Shown piece after piece: positions 47,080 through 57,804 of a DNA stretch of 64,000 nt. How positions within the stretch are numbered: position 1 is the first letter of the stretch; each line of letters starts with the position of its first letter. Below the pieces are notes generated by a model that saw nothing but the letters and a program-made list of their open reading frames with translations, did no database searches and was not told the DNA's origin. This DNA comes from Toxotes chatareus (taxonomy: Eukaryota > Chordata > Actinopteri > Toxotidae): assembly GCA_016801885.1 (NCBI GenBank), contig JAFBJY010001494.1:97902-161901 (forward strand), in the 5' to 3' direction. Position numbers and translations under genes: made by a program.

Positions 47080-47770
47080 GAGGAGAATGTTAAGAGTTGG
47101 CAATGGCCGGGTCACAGCAGCAGTGCAGCCATCCCCTACTACCCTGGAACATTGTGTTCCCAGAATGCAGGTTTACTTGTGGTTCCTAAAGTCTCCAATA
47201 GAGAGAATGGGAGGCAGAGCCCTCAGATATCAGGCTCCTCTACTGTGGAACCATCTACTAGTTTGGGTCTTGGAAGCAGACGCCCTCTCCATGTTTAAGA
47301 GGAGGCTTAAAACTTTCCCTTTTGATGAACCTTATAGTCAGAGCTGAGTAAGGCTTTCCTGAATGAGCCACTAGTTATGCTGCTATAGGTCTACACTGCT
47401 GGAAGACTTCACATGATGCACTGATTTCCTCTCTCCTCCTCTCCCTCTCCATCTGTACACATTCATATCCCATTAATGTATGTTACTAACTTGGCTTCTT
47501 CTCTCTCCCATGGTGTTGTGCTTTCTCGTCTCTGCAGTTACTTCCACCTCCAGAGCTGCAGAGTCTGGATCTGTGACTGCAGGCAAACTACTGTTCCACA
47601 TGCAAAGCACTGGTGGTTGATCTTCAACATAAATGATAAAAAAGACTTGGAGGACGCCTGTTTCAACTATATAAGTCAGACTGCTGAAGCCTCATGTTTG
47701 CTTCTTTTGAACTTTGGAAGTCCCTTTTACACAGGACATGGACTGTGGATTTTATGCTCCATCATTTAGG
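47080..47770 (+). mobile_element. L2-type LINE 3' fragment (pair of 15405-16100)
   Basis: The same fragment as in copy A, but more complete. It keeps the stretch with TTGGCTTCTTCTCTCTCCCA and GTTGTGCTTTCTCGTCTC that copy A lost, and lacks the extra CCAATAGAGAG duplication. It ends its frame with FPFDEPYSQS and a stop. Confidence 0.8.
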
Positions 47771-47920
47771 AGGATCCAAAGCAACAACCACAAATTATTT
47801 CAATTTACATAAAAGCATGTGAATGTTTTTGAACATTTGAAGTTTAAAAGACAAACTTGAAAAAATAGGCACCTTTCCTTTAACACAAACCATAATGCTT
47901 TCAACCAAAAAAATGGAAAC

Positions 47921-48232
47921 CTAAGTTGACAATATGAAAAACTCACAGATACAATCAGCATAAATAAACAATACAACAAACACATCCCACTGAACTGAAA
48001 CACTGACATCAACTAAAAAAGGTTTTGACTTACTGAAAACCTTGGAGGTGATCTGGACTTTCCTGTAGTGTCCTCTTGTCCTTGTAACAGCAGTAGCTCC
48101 TCCCTTCCTTGTCAATAATTGTGCAGAAATATCTGAGTGGTTCTTTCTTCCTAAATCATGAGCAAGTCCTGTCCAGTCCAACTGTTTCTGCTCCTGTTTG
48201 ACTTCTGAACTTGTCTCTGGCTGTGTGTCCAC
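47921..48232 (-). other. Unidentified repeated ORF, copy 3 of 3
   Basis: The same peptide as at 16349-16618 with one change (N to H in TRTRGNY). It has no ATG. Confidence 0.3.
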
Positions 48233-48736
48233 TTACTGCAGCCTGTGACATCAGGCTGTAGAATGTTGATACATCAAAGGCATCAAAGGACAAACACACA
48301 CACACACTTGTCTTACTATAGTTGTGAGGACACATGTTGCCATAATGCATTCCCTTGCCCTTAACCTAACCTAACCTTAACCATCATAACTGAAAGCCTA
48401 ACACTAACCAAAACATAACCCATACTAATGATATTCAATCTTCTCAAAAATACCAAATGAATTACAACAATAAGCACTAAGGACCATTCAGCTGGGTTGG
48501 TGAATTCAGCACCAAGGACATCAGCAGCTGAACTGTACACAACTACATGTACTAACACACAGCAAATTCACAAAGTACTAAAATCTGGAGTCAGGCAAAA
48601 GTGTGAAAGAGTTACATTTCTGGAGTTTATTTTATAACCCTGACTACAGTTTGTGTTAAGGTGTACACCCAGGCATAGTTGAATTTTGGAGTTTATTCCC
48701 TGGTGTTCAGGATCTGGTTTTAACTCTGCCCCTGGA

Positions 48737-49196
48737 TAGGGTGACCAGATGTGGGACAAAGACTACGTTTGCGTGGGACAATGTGGGATACCAATGCATC
48801 AAGGTAGAACTTATAAAAAAAAATAAACATTTCTATTCTGCTCCATCAAAAGTCTTTCAGCTCTATCACAGCAACAATTGCAGGTAGGCCGGGCCCACAC
48901 AGACAATGCACTTTCAGCTTCCGTCCATGTCTCACGCTGCATGCCGTTTTGACTTGACTTGCATTGTTTGTTGTTGGTGAGCGCGCCCGGCCGCGACCCG
49001 CGTCCCAGTTTGATTGACATGATCAAACAGCCCGCCCCGCCCCCTATTTGATAAATGCCAATTATAAAACACGCATTTCAAAACTGGAGTCTGACTGTCA
49101 ATAACAATGCGGGACAGCGTCTCAATTTGTGGGACGTGTGAAAAGTAATGGAAATGCGTGACCGTCCCGCACAAAGCGGGACATCTGGTCTCCCTA
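48737..49196. mobile_element. Non-autonomous hAT element (460 bp)
   Basis: Starts TAGGGTGACCAGATGT and ends ACATCTGGTCTCCCTA, so the ends are inverted. It is flanked by an exact 8-bp duplication CCCCTGGA (48729-48736 and 49197-49204). Copy A has the empty site (TCCCTGGAGTTCA at about 17129), which confirms insertion after, or in only one line of, the duplication. No ORF. Confidence 0.93.
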
Positions 49197-49474
49197 CCCC
49201 TGGAGTTCATGAAGCATTTTATCATCGCGGTATGAGTAGCACAAGGCAACCGCATGTCGGTGTTTTAAAGTATAATTTCCGGCTCAACGGCGCAGACGCA
49301 GCTGAAAAGTCAGTTTTGGCTAGCATGCTAACAGTTGAGCTTATAAACTGTAGCCTTGCTGTTTTGAACAGCGGTGAGAAAGGCGTATTTTAACAGTGTG
49401 TAGTTGGGAGAAATTTTTACGTGAACATGTTATTCTCAGACATATGACATTTTCTTCCTTTATGTCAAGCCAAC

Positions 49475-50700
49475 ATGTTGATTAAAGTACAACATGGAGG
49501 GAAGAAGAAGTACATTAAACTCAGAGGCTTGCTTCTTAGATTTTGTAACGTGGAGTTGTTATGGTATAGTCCAGCAGACGTTTTTCATCACCAGAGACTA
49601 CAATGCTGAAAGTCAGAGATCAACAGGGAGTAGAGGTGGATGAGGATGTGTTTCAGAGATCTCTGTTTTTTGATCTATTATCTGATTGTGAGAAGTGGAT
49701 GATAAGAATTCCAAAGTACAGTATTTAATCAGTTCATATTAAGCTGTATGTGTTGTCTGCATTTCAGACCTCCCATCTACTGAAGCATCTATGAACCTGG
49801 CTGATCGTTCAGACCTGACAGAATATGTGACCCTCACTACTTGTGGTAAGCAGAGTTATAGGTAATGGTAATGTTTTGTCTTGAGACAGGTAATATCCAG
49901 CCAGGTATGTGATATAGTTTTAATGTACTGGACTTTAGATTTTATTTGCCTTATACTTGTGTGTGTGTGATCTTCAGATCTAAGTGTCCTGCAGCAAGGG
50001 TGTGAAGGCTCCTCCTCTCCAAGTCTGACAGATACACTGTCAGTCTCAAGCACTTTAAAAATTGTAATTGTTTTCCAACTTTTATACAACTAGATTTTAA
50101 TCATTGTTTATTAGACATAATTGCTAAAAAAAAATGCAAGTAATATGTAATAGGTATTAGATGAATGTATTTGCTTACAACATAGATCTAAGTGTAGTTG
50201 TAAATACGTTTATAATGTTTTCTTTTTGAGAATGTGGAGCAAATTCTTACTTCAAAACCAGCAGGGATGACTGTGATTAAAGGGTATGAACAGACTGGAA
50301 GTTTGAAATTTTCCACCACACGGTTACTGGTTAATATTATTGTCGCTCACATGCATGGAACAGAAGGAAAAAATATGTATATAAAACATATTTTAAAAAA
50401 TAGTAAGAGATTTTTTTTCTCACTTGCAGTAGAGCTGCAGTTAAGCAACAAAAGAGTTCCATGCCCTCGGGATTGTTTCACTTTCCCCATCTTTGAAAGA
50501 CCCATACTCCAAAAAGTGATATGTAGGTTTAACTCCCTTGTTTGCAAATAAGCAACATACAGTATTTGTTCTTGAGACAGCTTTTTTTCTTTCAGGAACA
50601 CTTCTATGATATTCAAAGCAACAAAGGCCCTAACCCTTTCTTGAGTGGCGCATGAAGACTGTGCAACTGAAATCCAAAAGCACCGCTTCATCCCAGAGTA
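49475..50700 (+). pseudogene. Relative of gene 1, decayed (copy B)
   Basis: Exon 1 at ATG 49475 (MLIKVQHGGKKKYIKL, with a small deletion that shifts frame). The CIDE-N-like exon near 49570-49670 contains LKVRDQQGVEVDEDVF. Exons at about 49768-49844 and 49978-50060 are almost identical to copy A. A block at about 50231-50365 (VEQILTSKPAGMTVIKGYEQ, RLLVNIIVAHM) matches exon 4 of gene 1 and is missing from copy A. Short pieces at about 50430 and 50596 (EHFYD) match exons 5-6. Stops follow. Confidence 0.72.
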
Positions 50701-50739
50701 GAGTGGAGCTAAAAGGACGTCCCACATCATCCAGAACAT

Positions 50740-50776
50740 ATGATGATCAGCCAATCAGAGATTGGCTGATCATCAT
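50740..50776. repeat. Perfect 17-bp inverted repeat, 3-base spacer
   Basis: 50740-50756 and 50760-50776 are exact reverse complements around AGA. In copy A only the left arm exists, followed by about 400 bases that copy B lacks. The right arm therefore sits exactly at a deletion junction. Confidence 0.92.
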
Positions 50777-51034
50777 AAAACCATTAGAACAATGCACAGA
50801 GCAATGTCATAAACACACTACTTAATATATATAATGAGTGTGAAAGTACTTTTCACAACATGGCTTTCTCTTCTGGAGCTGCTTCATCTTCTCACTCCAC
50901 AACCAGCTGGCAGAAAGTGTCCCACAAAGATCAGCGTCATGGAAATAACTATCAAAATATGTGACTGTAGTCTAGGAGCAGTCTACAGTATGTGATTGTG
51001 TTTACACATGTTCACTTTGGATTTGTACCATTTC

Positions 51035-53405
51035 TTAAATACTTTGCAGTATTTTCTCTCTTAACATAATATACAGATCAGCTGCAGCAAGTGCATCTGT
51101 TGGAGCATCCCATTCATTTTCTTCCATGAGGAGACAACACAGTTCAAAGACAGTTTCATCACATGGAAAATGGCCTTTTGGAGTGCACTCTTCCATACAC
51201 ACAGATACTTCCTCCGTGGAAACAGGCTTCAGTCTGTTGACAGCACTGTGCAGCTCTGGGAATGAATACATCACAATAGGCCGAGCTGATGCAACATCAC
51301 CACTTGTTCTTGGTCGGATTTTGTGTGAGTTCCACGTGTTCACCACTTCATCAAGTTCTTCCTGCAAAGAAAGCAGTACAGTAGATAAAGACTATAAATA
51401 TGTGAAATAGACTTTTATCAAGCAAGTGCTGCTAAAACTGAGGATCAGTTTGTTGTGCTGCCTTTAGGGATCACTTTGTCTTGCCAATTTGACAACAATA
51501 ACATGAACAGTTGATCCCATTGGTGCATTGAACAAAACTGAATACTATCAAAAAGGAAATACTGTTGTGACGAGTACTACAAAAATATCAAACAGAATAA
51601 ATTAGAGGAGAGAAGAAGAGTACTTGTGACTGTATTCTTCTTTTACTATGTTGGGTGAGGAAGCATTTTACCTGGACAAGATTAAGGAAACAGAATTGGA
51701 TAAGACTTTTATCCAAAAAATCTCCTGTGAAATGTCCATCATCCTGAAAAGCTTGAAATAAGTTCATCCAGAACTGTGCACTCTGTTTGCGGAGGATACC
51801 CCCCACGCCTCGATGCGCTGGTTGGTTGTGCTTCTTCCATAAAGGAAACTTTTCTCCCCTGCAAAACTGTCAGTGTGGTTTCTTCATAAAAACATCTGCA
51901 TTTCTTCTACACAACCATTTTCTGTGCCTCTGTCTCTGCGTATCCTCTCTGGACATCCACCAATACATGAAACTGTTTTCATGAAGTAATTTTCAACCAC
52001 TTTTGGATCATTGTTCGTGGTATATGCCTCCATCCACAAGACATAGCGGCTAAAACCGTCTATACAACCATTGATGGCGATGCCATAGAGTTTTAGTTTG
52101 TTGTAGCCATCCATGTGCCAAAGTGCATTTGGCCCTCTGCAGCTGTACTGACGTCTTCTCAAGTGTCGTGCTCTTCTTAATTCCACACCCTGTGGATCAA
52201 CCAGTCTGATGATTTGCCTTATGGTATCTTTGAGACAACTAATCCCTGTTGAACTGCACGAAGATGTAGCCACCGATAACCCTGCATCTGTCCATTTGTC
52301 ATTATCTCATGTTGGACAAAAGCCAGGACTTCTTGCAAGTCTGACTGGTTCTTCCTTCTGAATAGACCAAGTCTTTTACAAATTCGTTTTAAAAGTACGA
52401 ACACTTATAATAGTATGATTGTTGTGTGCCAAAATTGCAAGTATTTCTCTGTTGCTGAAAGAAAGTCTGAAGTACAGTCTGATTAAGTCATCCACATTTG
52501 ACATTGTAGTCACTGGTTGTCTTAAGAGGAAAAACTGAAGAGAGCAATTCGGTCTCCATAGCAAGGGATGTAATTTGCCAGCGTTGCATCATCCATCAGT
52601 GCAATGACATCACTGTCAATCTGTACAGAAGAGGAAAGAAAAGACATCATTTTCTTTAAAGATCATATTTCACAAAAAACAGAGTTTGGATGGAACATGC
52701 ATTACATGAATGCCCCTTTGTCAACTTTGGCTGCCATCCCCATGACAGCCAGACCAAACCAACAGATAACCAAACAACTCACCATCACTACATATGTAAT
52801 ATTTGATGTTTATATATGATAATAATGGCTCCTACAATATATCAGGCCAAGAAACGGTTCAAAAGACAGACCTGCTAGTAAGCTAATAGCTTTATAATGG
52901 ATAATCAACATAGGTGTGAGTCTCTCTCCCTCTTTTCTCACTCCCTCTCTCACTTTACCTCAGCATCGGGACACCAACACACTATGTGCAGAACGATTAA
53001 CGTTCGCCAATATAATTACACGATATGTTTACATTTTTCTGCCAGCCCAGCAACTGAACATTGGTGGCACATATTCTGAATCAATGGTGTCCTCCTGCGC
53101 CTACAATACAGTATTATGCTCCTTACTGTAGTTCAAACTTAAGAGAAGCAAAATAAAACGCAACAAACCCTGTGATGCTGTGTACAGTACTCCGTCCACC
53201 CAGCATTGCAAGCTAGCCAACATGCTGCTACCTAATGAAGTCTCTCTGTTTTAAGTGTCGGGTAACCCACCAAATTAACACATATGTCCCCGTCACTCAC
53301 CTTTTGCTTTCATTAAGCCGACTGCTTCTTCTGGAACCCCTCGAGCTCTCAAAAAGTCACTTAAATCCGACGTGTTGAGGGAAACGTCTTGGCTCTCCTC
53401 CTGTA
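51035..53405 (-). pseudogene. DDE integrase-like gene with SAM-like exons, broken
   Basis: From the 5' end: an exon ending at 53301 with donor GTGAGT (LSDFLRARGVPEEAVGLM), then an exon from 52620 (IDSDVIALMDDATLANYIP), which together look like a SAM-type domain. After a likely splice near 52520 come a helix-turn-helix-like N-terminus (DDLIRLYFRLSFSNREIL), then KRLGLFRRKNQSDLQEV and GQMQGYRWLHLRA. The catalytic core has WHMDGYNKLKLYGIAINGC (first Asp), RRDRGTENG (second Asp) and NQRIEAW (Glu). The C-terminal part is exon 51806-51670 (FWMNLFQAFQDDG, donor at about 51670) and exon about 51367-51035 (ECTPKGHFPCDETVFELCCL). Damage: a one-base slip near 52383, a TGA after EMQMFL (about 51882), and a one-base deletion near 51808. 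Such orphan integrase-core proteins are widespread in fish (recalled). It may be Ginger-like. Confidence 0.8.
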
Positions 53406-53430
53406 TCTCTCCCTGCCTTACAGATACCCA

Positions 53431-53640
53431 TAGTTCTGAGATTAAAGTCAGAATTCTGAGAAAAAAGTCAGAATTCTTACACCCCGAAAAAATCTTTTTA
53501 TTTAAAAAATTTTTTTTATTAAATCTTTTTATTTAATTTTTTTTTTTTTTATTAAATCTTTTTTATTTAAATTTTTTTTTTTTATTAAATCTTTTTTATT
53601 TAAAAAAAATTTTTTTAGTGGCCCTAATCCTCTTCCGTAG
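53431..53640. repeat. A/T low-complexity tandem array in a fish repeat
   Basis: Begins with repeated TCAGAATTCTGAG-like units (53440-53480). This is followed by irregular repeats of TTTTATTTAAA and TTTTTATTAAATC with long T-runs (53490-53617), then GGCCCTAATCCTCTTCCG. The ends are familiar from a common fish repeat. Confidence 0.7.
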
Positions 53641-54779
53641 GGTGAGTGAGGGAGAAAGATCAAGTGAGATAAAAGTGACAGAAGTAAAACAAAACAAAAG
53701 AGAAAAAAAGACGTCATAATGGACAGAAATTTAAAAAATGTGCTGAGAGACAAAAACTAAAACGTTGATTCAAACACTCTCAGCAGAGTCACAGGTAATC
53801 AGCTGGGGGTCTGGTGTGATGGAAACCACTGCGATGGAGTCAGCAGAAATAGGCGGAGGAGCTCTTTATTCAGGACAGAGACCAACAGCAGAGGAAAGTA
53901 GAGCTCCAAGAGTCATTAGCATCAGAGAACAAGTATCACAGAGTATCTGCAACTTTACTGTGAATCATCCACTGCTGGAAGTCACAGCTCAGAGTGGAGA
54001 GAGAGCTGTGTAATGTGCTGTCAGATTCAGAGCTTAAATCAATACACATCTTTTCTCAGCTGTATCCTGATACTGGATGGATGGAAAATCACGTTTGCAC
54101 TTTCAGACGTTCTACTTGTTTTGTAACTGACACACATTTACAGTGTGAACCATGTGTGAGTGCATTACACCATCACATTGAAGCTCCACTCTGGCACTGA
54201 CACACACACACATCTGGTATCATGTGGACAGTAATAATGTATGAAAGCTTTCAGTGTGTGTGCAGAAATCATTTCCATTTCCTCCACCTGACCAGTTTGA
54301 CCAACATGAAACAGACCTGACTTGTCTCTGAGAATCAGCCGTCTCACTTCTCTGACTCTGACACCAAACTATATTTCCCATCATATTGCTGTGATGGGAT
54401 TCCATCTAACCTTTGCTTTGCTTCTCTTGCTGCCTGCATGTTATAATGAAAACAGTTTTCTTCCTTCTTCTTCTGAGCCTAAAATACAAATGAGCAGTGG
54501 GATGGAAACAGGTGGAGAATGTAAATAAACTCTACAAACACAATCCACCTGTGCCACAAGGTCTCGAGGGTGGAAACTTCACAGATGGAAACAAAAGTGA
54601 GAACAAAAATACAATAAAGTATAAATATAATAGAAAATGTAACTTGGGGCAGCAGTGTCTCTTCTGTGTGAGGGCAAACATCCAAAAGATAAACTAGAAG
54701 GATTTTAGACTGAAAAGACATATATATTTTTATAATACCATCATATATCAAAAGTGGAAAATATGCACTAATATTATTC
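53641..54779. other. No recognisable gene
   Basis: Mixed-composition DNA with short frames. No domain seen. Confidence 0.45.
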
Positions 54780-56248
54780 ACACACCCTAGCGACCTCAGA
54801 GATTACAGGCCTGTTGCACTGACGTCACACATCATGAAGACTCTGGAGAGACTCATCCTGGAGCAGCTCCGGCCTATGGTCCAACCATTTATGGACCCCC
54901 TTCAATTCGCCTACCAGCCCCGTCTCGGAGTGGATGACGCCATCATCTACCTGCTCAACAGAGTCTACACCCACCTGGACAAGCCGGCGAGCGCTGTGAG
55001 AATCATGTTTTTTGATTTCTCCAGTGCATTTGACACCATCAGGCCGACTCTGCTGGGTGAGAAGCTGACGGCGATGAGGGTAGATACCCCGCTGGTGTCC
55101 TGGGTTGTGGACTACCTGACTGGCAGACCACAGTACGTGCGCTTGCAGTGCTGTACGTCAGACAGGGTGGTCAGCAACACCGGGGCTCCACAGGGGACCG
55201 CCTCTCTCTCCTTCCTCTTCACTCTCTACACCACAGACTTCAGCTACTGCACAGAGACCTGCCACCTTCAGAAGTTTTCTGACGACTCTGCTGTAGTATG
55301 ATGTATTTCAGGTGGTGATGAGAGTGAGTACAGGACGGTTGTGGACAACTTTGTCACATGGAGCAAGAGAAACCACCTGCAGCTCAATGTGATGAAGACA
55401 AAAGAACTGGTGGTGAACTTGAGGAGGACCAAGGCTACAGCGACACCATGGTGGAGGAGTACAGGTACTTGGGGTGTACCTAGATCACAAACTGGACTGG
55501 TCCAAAACTGACACTGTTTACAGAAAGGGCCAGAGCCATCTCTATTTTCTGAGACGGCTAAGGTCCTTTAACATCTGCCGGAAGATGCTGCGGATGTTCT
55601 ATGAGTCTGTGGTGGCCAGTGCCATCCTGTACGCTGTTGTCTGCTGGGGCAGCAACCTGAGGGTGAAGGACTCTAACAGACTCAATAAGATCATCAGAAA
55701 GGCCAGCCATGTTGTGGGAGAGAAGAATGTTGTCCAAAGTTAGGACAATATTGGACTCTCCTTCACACCCTGTCCACCATGTGCTGATCAGTCACAGAAG
55801 CTCGTTCAGCAACAGACTCATTGTTCCACGCTGCACAACAGAGCGACACAGGAAATCATTCCTGCCTGTCGCAATCAAACTTTATAACTCTGGACTGTAA
55901 GAATCACGGACTCATGTATACTGTGTATACTTCATTTTTAAACTATCAACCACAAACCTCATGTACATATCTGCAAATATTAAAATATTAAGATGTCTTA
56001 TTTTTTCTATTCTTTTATATCATTTGTATATATTGTTCTGTTTGATTTTGGAGTTATTGCAATATTTTTACTTGATTTTCATTATACTATACTTTTATTC
56101 TTATTTGTTTTTCACTTCACTTGTTTATTCTAGAATTTTTTCTCTTACCACACAACTATGTGCAATTTTCCTCTTCATTTTCAACTGGGAGTTATGTAAC
56201 AGTAAGAATTTCCCTACGGGGATCAATAAAGTTATTCTGATTCTGATT
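54780..56248 (+). mobile_element. CR1/L2/Rex1-group LINE, 5'-truncated
   Basis: The same family as 1-1243 in its RT. It runs from within RT (RDYRPVALTS-like start at about 54795) to a 3' end reading GGGGATCAATAAAG and (TTCTGA)n at about 56220-56248. Confidence 0.87.
54800..55900 (+). pseudogene. LINE reverse transcriptase with frameshifts
   Basis: Open from about 54800 to 55301: LQFAYQPRLGVDDAI, FFDFSSAFDTIRP and NTGAPQGT. The catalytic box is FSDDSAVV (Ala to Ser before the DD), followed by a stop (GTATGA at about 55297). Downstream pieces lie in other frames (YLDHKLDW at about 55475, KGQSHLYFLRRLRSFNICR, then 55709-55900). At least three breaks, so it is inactive. Confidence 0.87.
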
Positions 56249-56529
56249 ATGTTTTTTTTTTTTTGCCTCATTGTAAAGCTCAGGTATATCCAACAGTAGA
56301 ATTTGATTAATGACTTTTTGAAAATGTTTACGTGTAGGAGGATAAGCAAGAGTGTCTACGGGTGAATTTAGACCAGACCTGATTGGCAAGTGAAAAACAA
56401 AGGGAAAACGCACAGGATGACACTGAACCATATAACATACCGTCACATGAAGCAGAATCATCCAGCCCTGTGCCTCTGGTGGAAGAGTTCATAACAGATG
56501 CAACGCATGAAACCAATTTAGGCTTCCCT
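56249..56529. other. Unassigned
   Basis: A T-run, then DNA with no recognised family. A short duplicated or degraded element cannot be excluded. Confidence 0.4.
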
Positions 56530-56902
56530 GCTGGAAGTCAGCAAAGGCAATGACCCTCAATGCTCCTCAACAGACGACAAGAGGCAAAACCGTAAAAGAA
56601 CAAAAACACAAGGAGTAACGCAAGGAAACAAACGCTGGAACGCTTAACACTAGGGACGATCTGGCACAGACGAAGGGGCAGGCAAGACTTAAATAGACTA
56701 GGGGGCGGGAAGAACAGTTAAACACAGGTGAAAACCATAAAGGCGGGGCAGGTAATCAGAATTGGAGGGAAAACACCAGAGGGCAGGAAGTGAATCTAGA
56801 ACTAAACAGGCAGAGACAGATTTCAAAATAAGACATGAGTCAAACATGAAAGGCAACACAAGGAAATAGTCATCAGACCGGGCTTAGGGACTAGACATGA
56901 CA
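56530..56902 (-). mobile_element. LTR fragment (family of 11672-12148)
   Basis: On the minus strand it begins TGTCATGTCTAGTCCC at 56902. It shares several blocks with 11672-12148 (ACACAAGGAGTAACGCAAGG; GGACGATCTGGCA; GACTTAAATAGACTAGG). The opposite end is truncated or diverged. Confidence 0.65.
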
Positions 56903-56956
56903 GTAAAGAAGTAACAGAAGGTACATTAACTTTAGAGCTATTCCTTTTAAGATATA

Positions 56957-57205
56957 CTGATGTGGATTTTTCTGCAGGCTGGGTGGCTGAACCCCGTCAA
57001 TGGCCACTTGAAGCAGAGCTCAGGCCCATCTGAGGCCCCACACCTTCTTCTTGTAGTCTTTTGTCTTCTGTAGAATTCTAAGTTTTTCAGATCTTTAGTC
57101 AAAGTAAATGCACAGAGTCAATCAGAGGCTGGAGCTCAGAGAAGTTGAGTCCAGGATGCTTTATTCCTCAATACAGAGTTCAAAAGCATGAGCAGTCCTG
57201 CAGGA
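56957..57205 (-). mobile_element. Retrovirus-like LTR, part 1 (split by a LINE)
   Basis: Homologous to 10408-10660, with the same edge TGATGTGGATTTTTC and a minus-strand AATAAAGC signal. Interrupted at GTCCTGCAGGA by the LINE tail. It resumes at about 60769 with GAAACTTCAAAAATGTACAT, matching GAAAGTCTCAAAAGATACAT of the other copy. Confidence 0.72.
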
Positions 57206-57510
57206 ATTCATTCATTCATTCATTCATTCAGAGAACTTTATTGTCATTCCTTCTCGTCAGGTACATATTAGGAACGAGATTTCGTTGCACCAGCTCAGGA
57301 GATCGCAGTAGAGAAAAAAGTTACAGAAAAATAAGTTACCATAAAAATAAGGATAAGAATAACATAAAAAAAAGACACAAAGTATTTACAAATAACAAAG
57401 TAAGTATTTTCAGCGAAATTGTGCATAGTGGAGGTTGAGGATGGTAAGGGTATACACATTTATATATACACAGATATATCTATATCTTTCCAAATATATA
57501 CTTTTTTAAA

Positions 57511-57514
<4 letters not shown>

Positions 57515-57541
<27 letters not shown>

Positions 57542-57571
57542 TTATATTTATATATACATACAGCTATTAAA

Positions 57572-57606
<35 letters not shown>
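57515..57606. repeat. (TA)n microsatellites in the LINE 3' UTR
   Basis: Two TA runs separated by about 40 bases of AT-rich DNA. Confidence 0.9.
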
Positions 57607-57617
<11 letters not shown>

Positions 57618-57804
57618 TATTATAGTGATTATTATAGTAATTGCACGTGTCCATGGTGGGATAAATAAATATACATAGGAAAATATGGTCCCTGAGCAAA
57701 CTATTGCACATGTAATGTGGCTACTGTACCAGAAGAAAAAGGAATTTCAATATGAAAAAGTGAAAAAGTGTGGGTCAGTGTCCTGTTGGAAGGCTACAGA
57801 GCAT

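Larger units (their letters stand above)
42955..50937. repeat. Segmental duplication, copy B
   Basis: Pairs with 7217-7590 and 14088-19930. Compared with copy A it lacks about 6.5 kb at the 43315 junction and carries three insertions (44147-45672, 45827-46906, 48737-49196). It lacks the solo LTR and ends at 50937, where DNA switches to an unrelated integrase-like gene. Confidence 0.9.
48556..50937 (+). mobile_element. Old relative of the 8.1-kb element (copy B), 5' part
   Basis: The left end CACAGCAAATTCACAAAGTA matches the terminal repeat of the 8.1-kb element better than copy A does. Coding remnants match gene 1 in order. The element is cut at 50937, before the gene 1 C-terminal exon, and a MITE lies in its 5' region. 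Confidence 0.75.

Noticed and set aside
50347..50754. Minus-strand 135-codon frame in copy B
   Set aside because: It lies opposite the decayed gene 1 exons, which match gene 1 on the plus strand; no domain of its own.
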